From positions 53,501 through 117,500 of the forward strand of contig NZ_CP004021.1 in assembly GCF_001021085.1 (NCBI RefSeq): a stretch of 64,000 nt of DNA. The letters run 5' to 3'. This document shows positions 53,048-63,868 of this stretch, in pieces (positions within the stretch are counted from its first letter, which is position 1; the number at the start of each line of letters is the position of its first letter). The notes under the pieces are model-generated. The model was not told the DNA's origin, made no database searches, and saw nothing but the letters and a program-made list of their open reading frames with translations. The DNA is from Candidatus Liberibacter africanus PTSAPSY (lineage in GTDB: Bacteria > Pseudomonadota > Alphaproteobacteria > Rhizobiales > Rhizobiaceae). Both the position numbers and the translations under genes were made by a program.

Positions 53048-53674
53048 AGGTAATCCTAAAAATAAATTAACTTTAACTACAACGCCGCTCTATAACACTG
53101 ATCAAAATGTATCCTGGAAAAGTTAATTGTTAGTTCGCATTTTTCATAATAACTGCCATCATAACAAACAATATCACATCACATCTTATGTAAAAAATAC
53201 ACTACCAAATCTTTTATATAAACACATAAAAAGGGAAAAATAATGTTGCCAATGGTTGTAAAAATTTTGATAAATAAAAAAAATATTGCCTAAAATTAAT
53301 AAAAAAAAAGATTTTATTCAAAATATTATAGATAACAATAAAATATAAAGAATACCTTGCAACACTAAACGAAAACGAAGTGAAGAGCAATTAAGAATAT
53401 ATGGTTTGGTGTTTAGCCATCCCATAATCAACATAAAGATTTAAACTCTGTGGTGCTATAGAGCAGCTTTATGAATGCGATATTCTTTAGATGCTATTGA
53501 AAGCCTGAAGGCTCTATAAGACGAATTCTTGCGGTCTAGCAGAAGCGGAGATTGAGAATCCCAATAATTGCAAGCAATTAGTAATTATAAGAAGCAATTT
53601 GCTCGATCTCATAGGAAAAACAAGAGTTAACAACTAGGCAACAAGAAGTAGCATAATAAGGAGAGAGCACAATT
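53048..53674. other. Region with decayed copies of the downstream ORF
   Basis: The 53389-53420 stretch is nearly identical to the end of the gene at 53675-54142 (54114-54142), and 53480-53515 resembles its centre (TTTAGATGCTATTGA). These are broken copies of that gene, with stops in every frame. Left of 53340 nothing is recognised. Confidence 0.55.
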
Positions 53675-54142
53675 ATGAGTAACATAGAAGAAATAATACG
53701 AAAGAGTAATCTAGAAGAACAAATACAACAGGCTGTAAGAGACATAGAATTTTTTGCTTGCTTTGAACATGTTGGGTTTCTTTTTCTCGTCTACAATCAT
53801 CTTAATGAATGCGATCTTCGTTTAGATGCTATTGAGGATTCTGAAAACGTTATAAAAAACATTATAGATAGTATTGAGGTGTCTAAAAAAGCTATAATAT
53901 ACACTATAAAGCTAATTATTAGGGATCTATGGGAAGTGGAGATTGATTATAACCCTATTTTACATGAATTGTCCTATACAAGAATATATTTGCTTAGTCT
54001 CATAGGAAAAGAAGAACAAAATCTAATACCTGCTCAACAAATAATAGAATACGCCTTAAGGGTAACTGGTTCACCTAAGCCTGATACGAATAAACTAAAG
54101 AAAACGTATCTAGCGATTAAGAATATATGGTTTGGTGTTTAG
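53675..54142 (+). CDS. Hypothetical helical protein, intact in a decayed region
   Basis: A 155-residue protein, predominantly helical (MSNIEEIIRKSNLEEQIQQA start), with a good ribosome site (AAGGAGAGAGC). No signal peptide or domain recognised. It is the only intact ORF in 53.3-55.3 kb and a broken duplicate lies upstream. The context suggests it came from a mobile element. Confidence 0.55.
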   Translation: MSNIEEIIRKSNLEEQIQQAVRDIEFFACFEHVGFLFLVYNHLNECDLRLDAIEDSENVIKNIIDSIEVSKKAIIYTIKLIIRDLWEVEIDYNPILHELSYTRIYLLSLIGKEEQNLIPAQQIIEYALRVTGSPKPDTNKLKKTYLAIKNIWFGV

Positions 54143-54186
54143 CCTTCACATGTTCAATATAACAATTTAAACTTTAGGAGGTTTTT

Positions 54187-54442
54187 ATGTCTAATAATCA
54201 AAGAGGAAGTAGTATTTCCTAAGATTTATGAAAAATACAATCAAGACGCAATTGACATTCAAAATTAGTTTTTACATTATATTAAATTACAATATAAGCT
54301 ATTGATTATAGCTAGTGTTCTTTGGCTATCTCTCCTTTATTGGCGAGTTTTTAGGCTATTTGTCTTGTATCTTCCTATTATTCCTGCTGTTTGGCTGTTT
54401 CTCATAAACATTAAGCCTCCTTACGAAGCTGAAAAGCGGTAG
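54187..54442 (+). pseudogene. Remnant of a membrane protein gene
   Basis: A strong AGGAGG ribosome site (about 54176-54182) leads to ATG at 54187, but the frame stops after 11 codons. The adjacent frame reads EEVVFPKIYEKYNQDAIDIQN, a TAG, then two hydrophobic helices and the ending KPPYEAEKR. It is broken by at least one frameshift and one stop. The family is unknown. Confidence 0.55.
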
Positions 54443-54474
54443 TATATGATAGATGAATCTTTGAAATCTACAAT

Positions 54475-54920
54475 GTGGAAATTCTATATGGAATGTGGAA
54501 ATTCTATATAGGAGTTAAAGTCTACCTCATAGATGAGAATGAGATAGATGAGAGGAAGCTAAAAGATCATTTGTCGATATAGTAGGCGACAAAAAAGAGG
54601 TTGAGAAATATAATATATCTTATCTTTTCGTGATGTGGAAAATTATCAAGTTTTGCCTTGGGAAGATCGTAAAGAGATATTAAAACATAGAGTTAAAGAT
54701 CAGCTTGTTTGGGATAGAATTAAATCGGAATTAAACATTAATCAGCTAAATAAGTGGCATTATTGTAGATATACGGTTCTTATACTTTTATTGATTGTGT
54801 TAGGTCTTTTAAAGGCGCATTTAATATTGGCATTGGCACATTCTCAACTATCATTCCTACAAATTTAGTAGCTATCTCGGGCTGGATTATCATGAAAAAA
54901 TTCAATGATTTATCAATATC
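54475..54920 (+). pseudogene. Second mobile-element gene remnant
   Basis: Pieces in different frames: one around 54500-54582 (WKFYIGVKVYLIDENEIDER), then RDVENYQVLPWEDRKEILKH at about 54625, then a membrane-like segment in another frame (FKGAFNIGIGTFSTIIP to about 54904). A 20-bp direct repeat lies near 54473. It is scrambled by at least two frameshifts. Family unknown. Confidence 0.45.
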
Positions 54921-54924
54921 ATAT

Positions 54925-55264
54925 AACCATTGAACTTCCTGAAGATTTGATGAGACTTATTGAGATTACTTCAACTGGCAAAGATACGTTTTTTGTTAAT
55001 GAAGCAAAAGAGAAAATGGACGCTCAACAATTTAGTCGTTGGTTTATCGGGAGAACTAAAAAAGCAGGAATTGAGAAATCTGCTCATGGGGTTCGTAAGC
55101 TTTCTGCCACTATTTCGGCAGAAGCTGGAGCGACAATGCATGAGTTAATGGCCACATACGGTTGGAAATCAATGTCACAAGCGGAAACGTATACGAAAGG
55201 TGCAGATAGAAAACGTTTAGGTATTAAAAATTCTCGGTTGATATCTTCAGTTATAAAAATCTAA
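54925..55264 (+). pseudogene. Tyrosine integrase C-terminal fragment (remnant 3)
   Basis: Codons from about 54925 match the catalytic domain: HGVRKLSATI (HxxR box), then MHELMATYGWKSMSQAETYTK with the nucleophile Tyr. The N-terminal half and first catalytic Arg are missing. It is nearly identical to remnant 2 at 38.4-38.8 kb and keeps its frame where that one has shifted. A 40-bp sequence downstream (55306-55345) is shared with remnant 2. Confidence 0.85.
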
Positions 55265-55305
55265 TGGAGCCAAACCTTAAAAATGATGGTTCGTCTAAAA
55301 AATAT

Positions 55306-55345
55306 ATATTGTTATATCATATGCTTAATATATATTATATGCCAA
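55306..55345. repeat. 40-bp direct repeat shared with 38788-38827
   Basis: Second copy of the identical 40-bp sequence found after integrase remnant 2. It lies 41 bp after the stop codon of remnant 3. Confidence 0.75.
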
Positions 55346-55452
55346 TCAATAACATCATATAAGTTATACATAGAATGTGTAATTTCCTTTTATCAATACT
55401 AAATATATCACGCTATAATAAATCATCTAATAAATAGCCATGGGGATTTTTT

Positions 55453-56028
55453 ATGTTCATCGTTGCTGGCCTTGGGAATCCTGGAAAAGAGTACTGTGCA
55501 AACCGTCATAACATTGGTTTTATATGTATTGATCGAATCCATGAATTTAATTCTTTCTCTTCTTGGAGGAAAAAATTTTCTGCTGAAATATCTGAGGGAA
55601 AAATCGATGGTTTAAGCACCATGCTGATAAAGCCGCAAACCTTTATGAATTTATCTGGAAAATCTCTCATAGAAGCGATTAATTTTTATAAAGTTTCTCT
55701 TGAAAACTGCCTAATTATTCACGATGAATTGGATCTGGACTTTGGAAAATTACGTCTAAAAACTGGTGGGAGCGATGCTGGACATAACGGTTTAAAGTCG
55801 ATTAGTGAAAAATGCGGGAAAAATTATAAACGCCTTCGCATTGGAATTGGTCGTCCTTTGAATAAAGAACATGTGAGCAAATATGTTTTGGATGATTTTT
55901 CTCCCATCGAAAAATCATTTTTATCACCTATACTCGATAATATTGCCCGGCACCTTCCCCTACTCACTAAAGGTGATAAAAAAGAAGATGATTTGTTTTT
56001 AAACAATATTTTGAAGGTTGAAAAATAA
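55453..56028 (+). CDS. pth: Peptidyl-tRNA hydrolase
   Basis: It releases peptidyl-tRNAs dropped by ribosomes. The 191-residue product has catalytic His19 (NRHNIG), Asn66 in QTFMN, Asp91 in IIHDELDL, and Asn112 in GHNGL. Full length. Just upstream of ychF, the usual rhizobial order. Confidence 0.96.
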   Translation: MFIVAGLGNPGKEYCANRHNIGFICIDRIHEFNSFSSWRKKFSAEISEGKIDGLSTMLIKPQTFMNLSGKSLIEAINFYKVSLENCLIIHDELDLDFGKLRLKTGGSDAGHNGLKSISEKCGKNYKRLRIGIGRPLNKEHVSKYVLDDFSPIEKSFLSPILDNIARHLPLLTKGDKKEDDLFLNNILKVEK

Positions 56029-56220
56029 AATCCCCAAATAATTGATTAATCTAGATCTAAGGATTGATTTTTAAATCATATTTTCCCAGTATACATACTT
56101 ATTTTTCGAGTTTTCTGTGCGAGCAATAGAGTAAGTTCAGAAGAAATAAAACTTACACTTGACTTGAAATTTAGGCTTTGCTTCATACAAGAAAGATATT
56201 TTGCAAAAGGAAAAAATTTT

Positions 56221-57315
56221 ATGGGTTTTAAATGTGGTATAATAGGTCTGCCTAATGTTGGCAAGTCAACACTTTTTAATGCGTTAACACGTACAGCATC
56301 GGCTCAAGCGGCTAATTATCCTTTTTGCACGATTGAACCCAATTCTGGTGAAGTCGCTGTTCCCGATCCTAGAATGCATAAATTAGCTGAAATTGCCAAA
56401 TCAAAAGAGTTAGTTCCTACACGTATGTCTTTTGTTGATATTGCTGGAATAGTACGTGGTGCATCAAAAGGAGAAGGATTAGGCAATCAGTTTCTTGCTA
56501 ATATTCGTGAAGTTGATGCCATTGTTCATGTACTGCGTTGTTTTGAAGACGAAGATATTATTCATGTCGACGGTCGCATTGATCCTATTAATGATATAGA
56601 AACAATAGAAACAGAATTAATGCTCTCTGATATTGAAAGACTAGAACGTCTTTTTGCAAAGAACAAAAAACTTACGTCTAACGATATACTTTTGATGCAA
56701 TCCATTATTTCTTCATCTTTACGGCTGTTAGAAGAAGGAAAACCTGTTCGGAGTTTATTACAATCACTTGATTCCGATGCAATACCTATTTTTAAAAGTC
56801 TCAATCTTCTTACTGAAAAACCGCTCCTTTATGTTTGTAACGTTTCAGAAAATGATTGTAAAACAGGCAATATCTATACGGAAAAAATTCAAAAATTAGC
56901 ATCGCAACAAAATGCCGAAATGATTATAATATCTGCATCTATTGAATCTGAAATATCGCAACTTCCAGAAGAAGAACGCAGCTTATTTATGGAAGAATTG
57001 GGCATTTCTCTATCAGGACTTGAATTACTTATCCAATCTGGATATCGACTCCTTGATTTGATAACGTATTTTACAGTTGGCCCCAAAGAAACCCGCGCTT
57101 GGACAATTCCTCAAGGCACCAATGCTCAAAAAGCAGCAGGTGTTATACACACTGATTTTGAAAAAGGATTCATACGTGCTCTCACGATTTCCTATGAAGA
57201 CTACATATCAATGGGTGGAGAAAATGCAGCAAAAGAAGCTGGAAAAGCAAGGAATGAAGGAGCAGAATATATTGTAAGAGATGGTGATATAATGCATTTT
57301 CGTTTTAACGTATAA
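56221..57315 (+). CDS. ychF: Ribosome-binding ATPase YchF
   Basis: An Obg-like P-loop ATPase that binds ribosomes. The 364-residue product (start at 56221 behind AAAAGGA, since an upstream TTG adds 19 atypical residues) has G1 GLPNVGKST, G3 DIAGIVRGA, and a C-terminal TGS-like domain (TYFTVGPKETRAWTI). Family length. Follows pth. Confidence 0.95.
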   Translation: MGFKCGIIGLPNVGKSTLFNALTRTASAQAANYPFCTIEPNSGEVAVPDPRMHKLAEIAKSKELVPTRMSFVDIAGIVRGASKGEGLGNQFLANIREVDAIVHVLRCFEDEDIIHVDGRIDPINDIETIETELMLSDIERLERLFAKNKKLTSNDILLMQSIISSSLRLLEEGKPVRSLLQSLDSDAIPIFKSLNLLTEKPLLYVCNVSENDCKTGNIYTEKIQKLASQQNAEMIIISASIESEISQLPEEERSLFMEELGISLSGLELLIQSGYRLLDLITYFTVGPKETRAWTIPQGTNAQKAAGVIHTDFEKGFIRALTISYEDYISMGGENAAKEAGKARNEGAEYIVRDGDIMHFRFNV

Positions 57316-57514
57316 ATTTCAAAGTTATAGCGATAAATTGATTTTTCCTCTTCCCTTTAAGCCAACCAAAAAGGAATTGCAGTATCTGCAATCAATATAT
57401 GGAGCTGTTTCCTGGAACCAATCCAATGCACATCTAATCCAATAAAAATGTACAATATACTTGATCCGTCACTTCCATCAGGCCCACAATATTATTGAAA
57501 AAATATACTGTGTT

Positions 57515-57954
57515 ACGGGAAATAGCAGAAAAAATTTACAAATGTTCTTGCAATATCTTGTTATCCTGATAATGACGTTGATTTACTAAAATTAATAGAA
57601 GAAAATATTAAACTAAATAAAAAATCAATCTCTAGAGAAGCAACCCAGATATTACTTGAACACTTGGGAGGAGATCGTGTCGCTTCTCGAAATGAAATAC
57701 AAAAACTATTATCTTATTGTTCCGAAGATGATTTAATAACAGAACAACATGTAAAAGATATAATTTGCGATACTCATGTATTATATATTGAAGAAATTAT
57801 TAATGCTACTTTACAAGGGAAAACGTATCACGCACTTATGCTAGCTGATTTTTTTTCACATCAAAAATGTCGTCAAATGCTCTACTAAATGGCTTTTTAC
57901 AAAAATTTCAATTGCTAGATAAAATTCATATAGAAAAAGAATGCTCTAAAATGT

Positions 57955-57955
<1 letters not shown>
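57515..57955 (+). pseudogene. holA: DNA polymerase III delta subunit remnant
   Basis: Codons read VLREIAEK, then one frame over NVLAISCYPDNDVDLLKLI and the block LGGDRVASRNEIQKL to about 57888. The frame shifts again to NALLNGFLQKFQLLDKI. This matches the C-terminal half of HolA. There is no N-terminal half. The remnant ends where an antisense 23S rRNA fragment begins. A complete holA would have to exist elsewhere. Confidence 0.7.
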
Positions 57956-58430
<475 letters not shown>

Positions 58431-58738
58431 AAAGACTGATACGTAAATGATATCTGAAAATAAAATTTAGAAGAAAGTTAATCGGTTAATGATGGGTAAC
58501 TCATGTGGCATAAAACATGCTATGATTGCCATCATATAAAGAAATATATGTTTTTCTTTCTTAGTAGCATTAAGTAATCCTTCAAAATGATATCAAAAAT
58601 ATAAAGACAATAATTTTTGTCATGACTATCAAAGATAACTCTTGAGAGATTTTTTTAATCGTTTTATAGATAACAATAACTGATCTTATATATCTGTAAT
58701 AGGTATATCAATTCTTGTAATGATCTATGGGAGAAAAT
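58431..58738. other. Intergenic region before pfp
   Basis: About 300 bp, no gene or RNA recognised beyond the edge of the 23S fragment. The pfp promoter presumably lies in the last 100 bp. Confidence 0.4.
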
Positions 58739-59941
58739 ATGCTGGCACATAAAGTAGCTTTTCTAACAGCTGGTGGCATTGCTCCGTGTTTGTCTTCGGG
58801 TATTGGCATGCTGATTAACCGTTATAATGAAATTCTTCCAGAAGCAGAGTTGATTTGTTATCGCTCTGGATACCAAGGACTACTTTTAGATGACAAAATT
58901 GTCATTACGCCAAATATGCGACAGCATGCAGATAAATTACTCTCTTATGGGGGATCTCCTATAGGCAATAGCCGCGTAAAACTCACGAATATTTCTGATT
59001 GTGTTAAACGAGGATTGATTAAAAAAAATGAAGATCCACTAGAGGTATCCGCTCGTCATCTTATGAAAAGTGGCGTTACTATTCTTCATACAATAGGAGG
59101 AGATGATACAAATACAACATCTTGCGATCTTCTCCGTTATCTTAAAGAAAAGAATTATAACATTACTGTTGTTGGATTACCGAAAACAATAGACAATGAC
59201 ATTGTTCCAATAAAACAATCTTTGGGCGCTTTAACGGCTGCCAAGGTGAGTGCACGTTTTTTTGATAATATTTCCAATGAACGTAGCGCAACACCTAAAA
59301 GTCTTATTATACACGAAGTCATGGGAAGAAATTGTGGCTGGCTAACAGCCTATTCTGCGCATTGTTACTTGAATATGATTCGAGATAGAAACTATGTTGA
59401 TGGATTTGTTTTTTCTTCTGATTTTAAAGCGATAGATGGTATCTATATACCTGAAATGTTGTTCAATATTGAAAGAGAAATTGAACGTCTCAGCAAAGTG
59501 ATGGAAAAAAAAGGATCCGTTGCTATTTTTGTATCTGAAGGTGCTTGTCGTGATGCTATAGTGGAAAGCCATCTATCATCTGGCAAGAAAATTCAGAGAG
59601 ATTCTTTTGACCATATTCTTCTTGATAAAATTAATGTTGGCTCTTGGTTTTCCGATCAATTTGCGAATATGATAAAAGCAGATCGTTCAATTGTACAAAA
59701 ATCAGGATATTTTGCTAGATCTGCAGCTTCTGAAGAGGAAGACTTAGAGCTTATAAGAAAAATGGTTTTCCTTGCGGTTGATAGTGCGATTTCTGGTTTA
59801 TCTGGTGTTACAGGGGAAGATGAACGAGAAAATAATCTTTTACGAATCATTAAATTTGAAGATATACGTGGTGGCAAAGTTTTTGATATAAATACGCCTT
59901 GGTTTTCCGAAATACTACAACATACGGGACAAAAATGCTAA
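58739..59941 (+). CDS. pfp: Pyrophosphate-dependent 6-phosphofructokinase
   Basis: It phosphorylates fructose 6-phosphate, probably with PPi. The 400-residue product has GGDDT instead of the GGDGT of ATP-dependent enzymes, the PKTIDNDI block, MGRNCGWL, and a conserved SEGA segment. I chose the ATG at 58739, spaced 5 bases from GGGAGAA, over the ATG at 58727. The PPi dependence is inferred from the GGDDT motif. It would make this step of glycolysis reversible and ATP-sparing. Confidence 0.88.
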   Translation: MLAHKVAFLTAGGIAPCLSSGIGMLINRYNEILPEAELICYRSGYQGLLLDDKIVITPNMRQHADKLLSYGGSPIGNSRVKLTNISDCVKRGLIKKNEDPLEVSARHLMKSGVTILHTIGGDDTNTTSCDLLRYLKEKNYNITVVGLPKTIDNDIVPIKQSLGALTAAKVSARFFDNISNERSATPKSLIIHEVMGRNCGWLTAYSAHCYLNMIRDRNYVDGFVFSSDFKAIDGIYIPEMLFNIEREIERLSKVMEKKGSVAIFVSEGACRDAIVESHLSSGKKIQRDSFDHILLDKINVGSWFSDQFANMIKADRSIVQKSGYFARSAASEEEDLELIRKMVFLAVDSAISGLSGVTGEDERENNLLRIIKFEDIRGGKVFDINTPWFSEILQHTGQKC

Positions 59942-60107
59942 ACAAGTGTTTGATATCTCTTCACAAAAATTAATCTCTTCCATAAGTAAGTTATAGCTCT
60001 ATTTCTTATAAATAAATTTTTCTATCATCATTTATTATTGCTACCTTTAGTCATTTTTTATATTTTTGCATGGATTTTTTTAATAATATTATTTTGAGAA
60101 ATTACAA

Positions 60108-61175
60108 ATGAAAAGAAAATCGTTATACGCTAGCCTTCTCTATCATTTACGGTGGGCGTTTCTTATCACAATCATAGGAATTTTACTAAGTATTGCAATT
60201 GGATGGCAAATTACTAATACGTTATCTGGAACAATTTCAACAGTATATCTCTGTATAATACTAGGAATAGTAGAGATTTCTCTTTCTTGTGACAACGCTA
60301 TTCTCAACGCGAAAACTCTAAAAAAAATGTGCCCTGTTTGGCAAAAAAGATTCCTAAGTTGGGGAATATTAATAGCCGTATTTGGGATGCGCATTATATT
60401 CCCTATTATGATTGTTTGTCTTATAGCAAAAATTAGTCCCATTGAGGCAATCAATCTAGCAGTATATTCACCTACAGATTACTTAAGAATTATTTCTGAA
60501 TCTCATGTACCTATTTCAGGATTTGGGGGTACATTTTTAATGATGGTTAGTCTTACGTTTTTTTTAAATAGCAAAAAAAACATTCACTGGATTCATTTAT
60601 TAGAAAATTCTATGTCGCATCTTACTAAAATTAAAGGGATAAAGATTTTTCTTGTTTTATCATTTGTTTCTGGAATTTCATGCATATTACCTAGAAACGA
60701 GATGTACCCGTTCATATTATCTTCTATCCTTGCATTGATAATTTTTTATGGCATTAACTTTTTAGAGAACGTATTATCAACTAATCATTCTCCCACAAAT
60801 TATGTAAAAGGAAGATATGGATTAAACTTATTTTTATATCTTGAAATAGTTGATGCCAGCCTCTCGTTTGATGGCATTATAAGCTCCTTTGCCATTACTA
60901 AGAATTTTTTCATTATAATCATCGGGCTAACAATTGGTGCTGTATATGTCCGCTCTATGACACTTATAATTCTCAAGGAAAATATCCTAAACAAGTATAA
61001 GTACCTTGAACATGGATCATATTATTCTATATTTATACTTTCTATAATTATGTTTTTACAAACAATAATAAATATTCCAGAAGTTTTCACGGGTACAAGT
61101 AGTGCACTCTTAATTTTATTATCAATCTACTCTTCGACAAAGAATAATGTTAATTATTCAATCAGCAAAAGATAA
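60108..61175 (+). CDS. DUF475 multi-helix membrane protein
   Basis: A 355-residue protein with about nine membrane helices. Two homologous acidic motifs, VEISLSCDNAILNA and LEIVDASLSFDGIISSFAIT, are those of the DUF475/TerC-like group. TerC proteins are linked to metal or tellurite resistance; the function of DUF475 is unknown. No operon partners. Confidence 0.8.
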   Translation: MKRKSLYASLLYHLRWAFLITIIGILLSIAIGWQITNTLSGTISTVYLCIILGIVEISLSCDNAILNAKTLKKMCPVWQKRFLSWGILIAVFGMRIIFPIMIVCLIAKISPIEAINLAVYSPTDYLRIISESHVPISGFGGTFLMMVSLTFFLNSKKNIHWIHLLENSMSHLTKIKGIKIFLVLSFVSGISCILPRNEMYPFILSSILALIIFYGINFLENVLSTNHSPTNYVKGRYGLNLFLYLEIVDASLSFDGIISSFAITKNFFIIIIGLTIGAVYVRSMTLIILKENILNKYKYLEHGSYYSIFILSIIMFLQTIINIPEVFTGTSSALLILLSIYSSTKNNVNYSISKR

Positions 61176-61987
61176 TATCGGTATTTAAAAAAATATTATC
61201 AAATAAATTTTTATAACTATTTTTATTCAAGAATATATAAAAAATTTGTTGCTCATTTGACTTTTTGTCCTGCCTTAGGATTTTCCAAAGCGATGGATTG
61301 AGCATTAATCTTTACCTATTAAAATTTCAATTGATCATGCTTTGTATATTTTTTTACTTCATATGTTCTGCTATTATTTTATACAAAGAAAATACAAAAC
61401 ATAGTAAAAACGAAATATTCCACAACAAGAAACAAATGGATCATTATTTAATTTGTTTCGGAAAAGTAAAAAATATATCTCTTAATGTAATGGATAATGT
61501 ACCAAACTTTTTTGATAGATGGAACAAATATTGTTTATGATAAATATACCAAGAAGATATCTTTGAGATCTTCTTCCTTATCTCTATAGATCTTACACAA
61601 AAAACCTAAAATGGATAACAAGATAATCCTCTTTATCACTGAAATTGTTAAAATTTTTCCTTATTATTGAATGAGTTATTGCATCCAATACCAAACCTAG
61701 CAACTATATTCCTATAATTTCCATATTTCCCGTCTAATTCTGAAATAATAACAGAAATGATCCAAGAAAATAAAATTATTTGGTCAAAAATAAATACATC
61801 AAAACTATACATAAGAAAAGTTACCGCAAAAGAATATTATCTATAAAACCTATGCATTAACTTTTAAAATGATTGCCGATAATGTATAAAAAAGGAAGAA
61901 AATACGATTTATAAATCATTAAACTATGCATTATTCGAATTGAGTAATATTTTAAAGTAGGTGATTTATTTTACGTTTTTATGGTAT
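61176..61987. other. Intergenic region between DUF475 gene and kup
   Basis: About 810 bp. A plus-strand frame of 91 codons (61265-61540) with a TTG start has one hydrophobic segment and ends NFFDRWNKYCL; no ribosome site is seen. I do not recognise it and doubt its reality. No RNA gene seen. Confidence 0.35.
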
Positions 61988-63868
61988 TTAGATATTTACA
62001 TAAGAAACAATCTCCACTACCCGGTTAGCAGGTAAGTGAAAATAATCAGATGGCTCTTCTGCATACGTAAAAAGCATAATAAACAAATGATCTTGCCAAC
62101 TAGGCATACCAGATCTTGATTGTGGTAACAATTTACGACGTCCTAGGTAGAATGATGTATTCATAATTTCAAATTTTAGTCCATGATTCCTTAATTCTGC
62201 CAATGCTTGAGAAACATTTTGTTCTTCCATATATCCAAATAATAATTCAACACACGAAAATCGTTCAGAAATTTGTTCACATATAAACCGTTTTTCTTTT
62301 GGTACTCGTGGTTGATTAGCGGTATTAATCATCAAAATAATATTTTTCTCATGTACGACGTGATTGTGTTTAATATTTTGTAATAACGCATCTGGAACAG
62401 CTTGCGAATCACTTGTGAGAAAAATTGCCGTACCTGGAACTTGTTGAGTTGAGTTTTCTATTGAAACGATAAAAGAATGAATAGGAATATCGGCATGACG
62501 AGTAAGTGTAGATAGAATATTTGTCCCTCTCTTCCATGTCCACATTATGACGATACATAAAGAAGCAATCAATAATGGAATATATCCACCATCAAGTATT
62601 TTAAATAAATTTACTCCTAAAAAAGTCATTTCAATTAATAATAATGGAAAGAGAAAGATAATAACTTTAACAAGTTTCCATCTCCAATACACATGGGCAA
62701 AAACGGAAAACATAATTGTGGAAATGACCATAGTTCCACTTACAGATATCCCATATGCAGCTACTAAAGATTCAGAATGTCTGAATCCAAGTACACATGT
62801 AATGACTCCCAAAAATAGAAAAAAATTGATGCTTGGCAAAAACATTTGTCCTTTAAAGGTTTCTGAAGTAAAGAATATCTTCATAGGTGGTAAAAATCCC
62901 AAATGAATCGCCTGTCTTGCTAATGAAAATGTTCCTGTAATCACAGCTTGACTAGCAATAACAGTTGCACATGTTGCAGTTAAAATTGCAAAAGGCAAAA
63001 ACCATCCTGAAAACATCATATAGAAAGGATCTTTAATAGCTGCGGGATTGGAGAGCACTAAAGCCCCTTGTCCTAAATAGTTTATTATTAAAGCTGGGAA
63101 AATTACCATCCAGGCATATTGGATTGGCTTACGACCAAAATGTCCAAGATCAGCATAAAGAGCTTCTGCGCCCGTGATGGTTAAAAAAACTGAACCTAAA
63201 ACAACGAGAGAAATAGTGCCTCGTCCAAAAATCATGTACAAAGCATACATAGGATTAAAAGCGGCAATAATACCCCAATCATCTGATATATGGATTAATC
63301 CCGAAACCGTTATCATTAAAAGCCAAGTGAGCATAATAGGAGAAAAAAAACAAGCCACTCCTTTAGTTCCATGAGATTGTAACATGAACAATAAAAATAA
63401 TATTCCTAAGGCGATCAAAATAATAAAATTATCTAATCCCGTAGCTATGTATCTTATACCTTCTACAGCAGAGAGAACGGAGAGCGCTGGTGTTACCACA
63501 GTATCTCCAATAAACAATGAAGAACCAATTAAGCCCAGTGTTATCAATAAAGTTGAATTTTTAGGAACTTTTTTTAATAACAAAGCAAGAAGAGATAAAA
63601 TACCACCTTCCCCATCATTATCAGCTCTTAATAACAATAAAATATATTTTATTGTCACCACTATGGTAAGAACCCAAATCATGAGGGAAACCAAACCTAT
63701 AATCTCTACTCTGTCCACATTAGAAGTATGACTCATCGTTTTTAATGCTTCTTTGAAAGAATAGAGAACGCTAGTACCAATATCTCCATAAACTACACCT
63801 ATAGATTCAAACATCAGATAAAACAGGTTTGGATTATTTCTGTGAAGATCTTTAGTATGAGTATTCAT
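61988..63868 (-). CDS. kup: Potassium uptake protein Kup
   Basis: A low-affinity K+/H+ symporter of the inner membrane. The 626-residue product has about 12 helices and the family motifs GVVYGDIGTSVLYSF (relatives have GTSPLYA), GDTVVTPALSVLSAVEG and TGAEALYADLGHFG. A ~150-residue cytoplasmic C-terminal domain follows. Full length. It is the only gene near the right end. Confidence 0.96.
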   Translation of the reverse strand: MNTHTKDLHRNNPNLFYLMFESIGVVYGDIGTSVLYSFKEALKTMSHTSNVDRVEIIGLVSLMIWVLTIVVTIKYILLLLRADNDGEGGILSLLALLLKKVPKNSTLLITLGLIGSSLFIGDTVVTPALSVLSAVEGIRYIATGLDNFIILIALGILFLLFMLQSHGTKGVACFFSPIMLTWLLMITVSGLIHISDDWGIIAAFNPMYALYMIFGRGTISLVVLGSVFLTITGAEALYADLGHFGRKPIQYAWMVIFPALIINYLGQGALVLSNPAAIKDPFYMMFSGWFLPFAILTATCATVIASQAVITGTFSLARQAIHLGFLPPMKIFFTSETFKGQMFLPSINFFLFLGVITCVLGFRHSESLVAAYGISVSGTMVISTIMFSVFAHVYWRWKLVKVIIFLFPLLLIEMTFLGVNLFKILDGGYIPLLIASLCIVIMWTWKRGTNILSTLTRHADIPIHSFIVSIENSTQQVPGTAIFLTSDSQAVPDALLQNIKHNHVVHEKNIILMINTANQPRVPKEKRFICEQISERFSCVELLFGYMEEQNVSQALAELRNHGLKFEIMNTSFYLGRRKLLPQSRSGMPSWQDHLFIMLFTYAEEPSDYFHLPANRVVEIVSYVNI

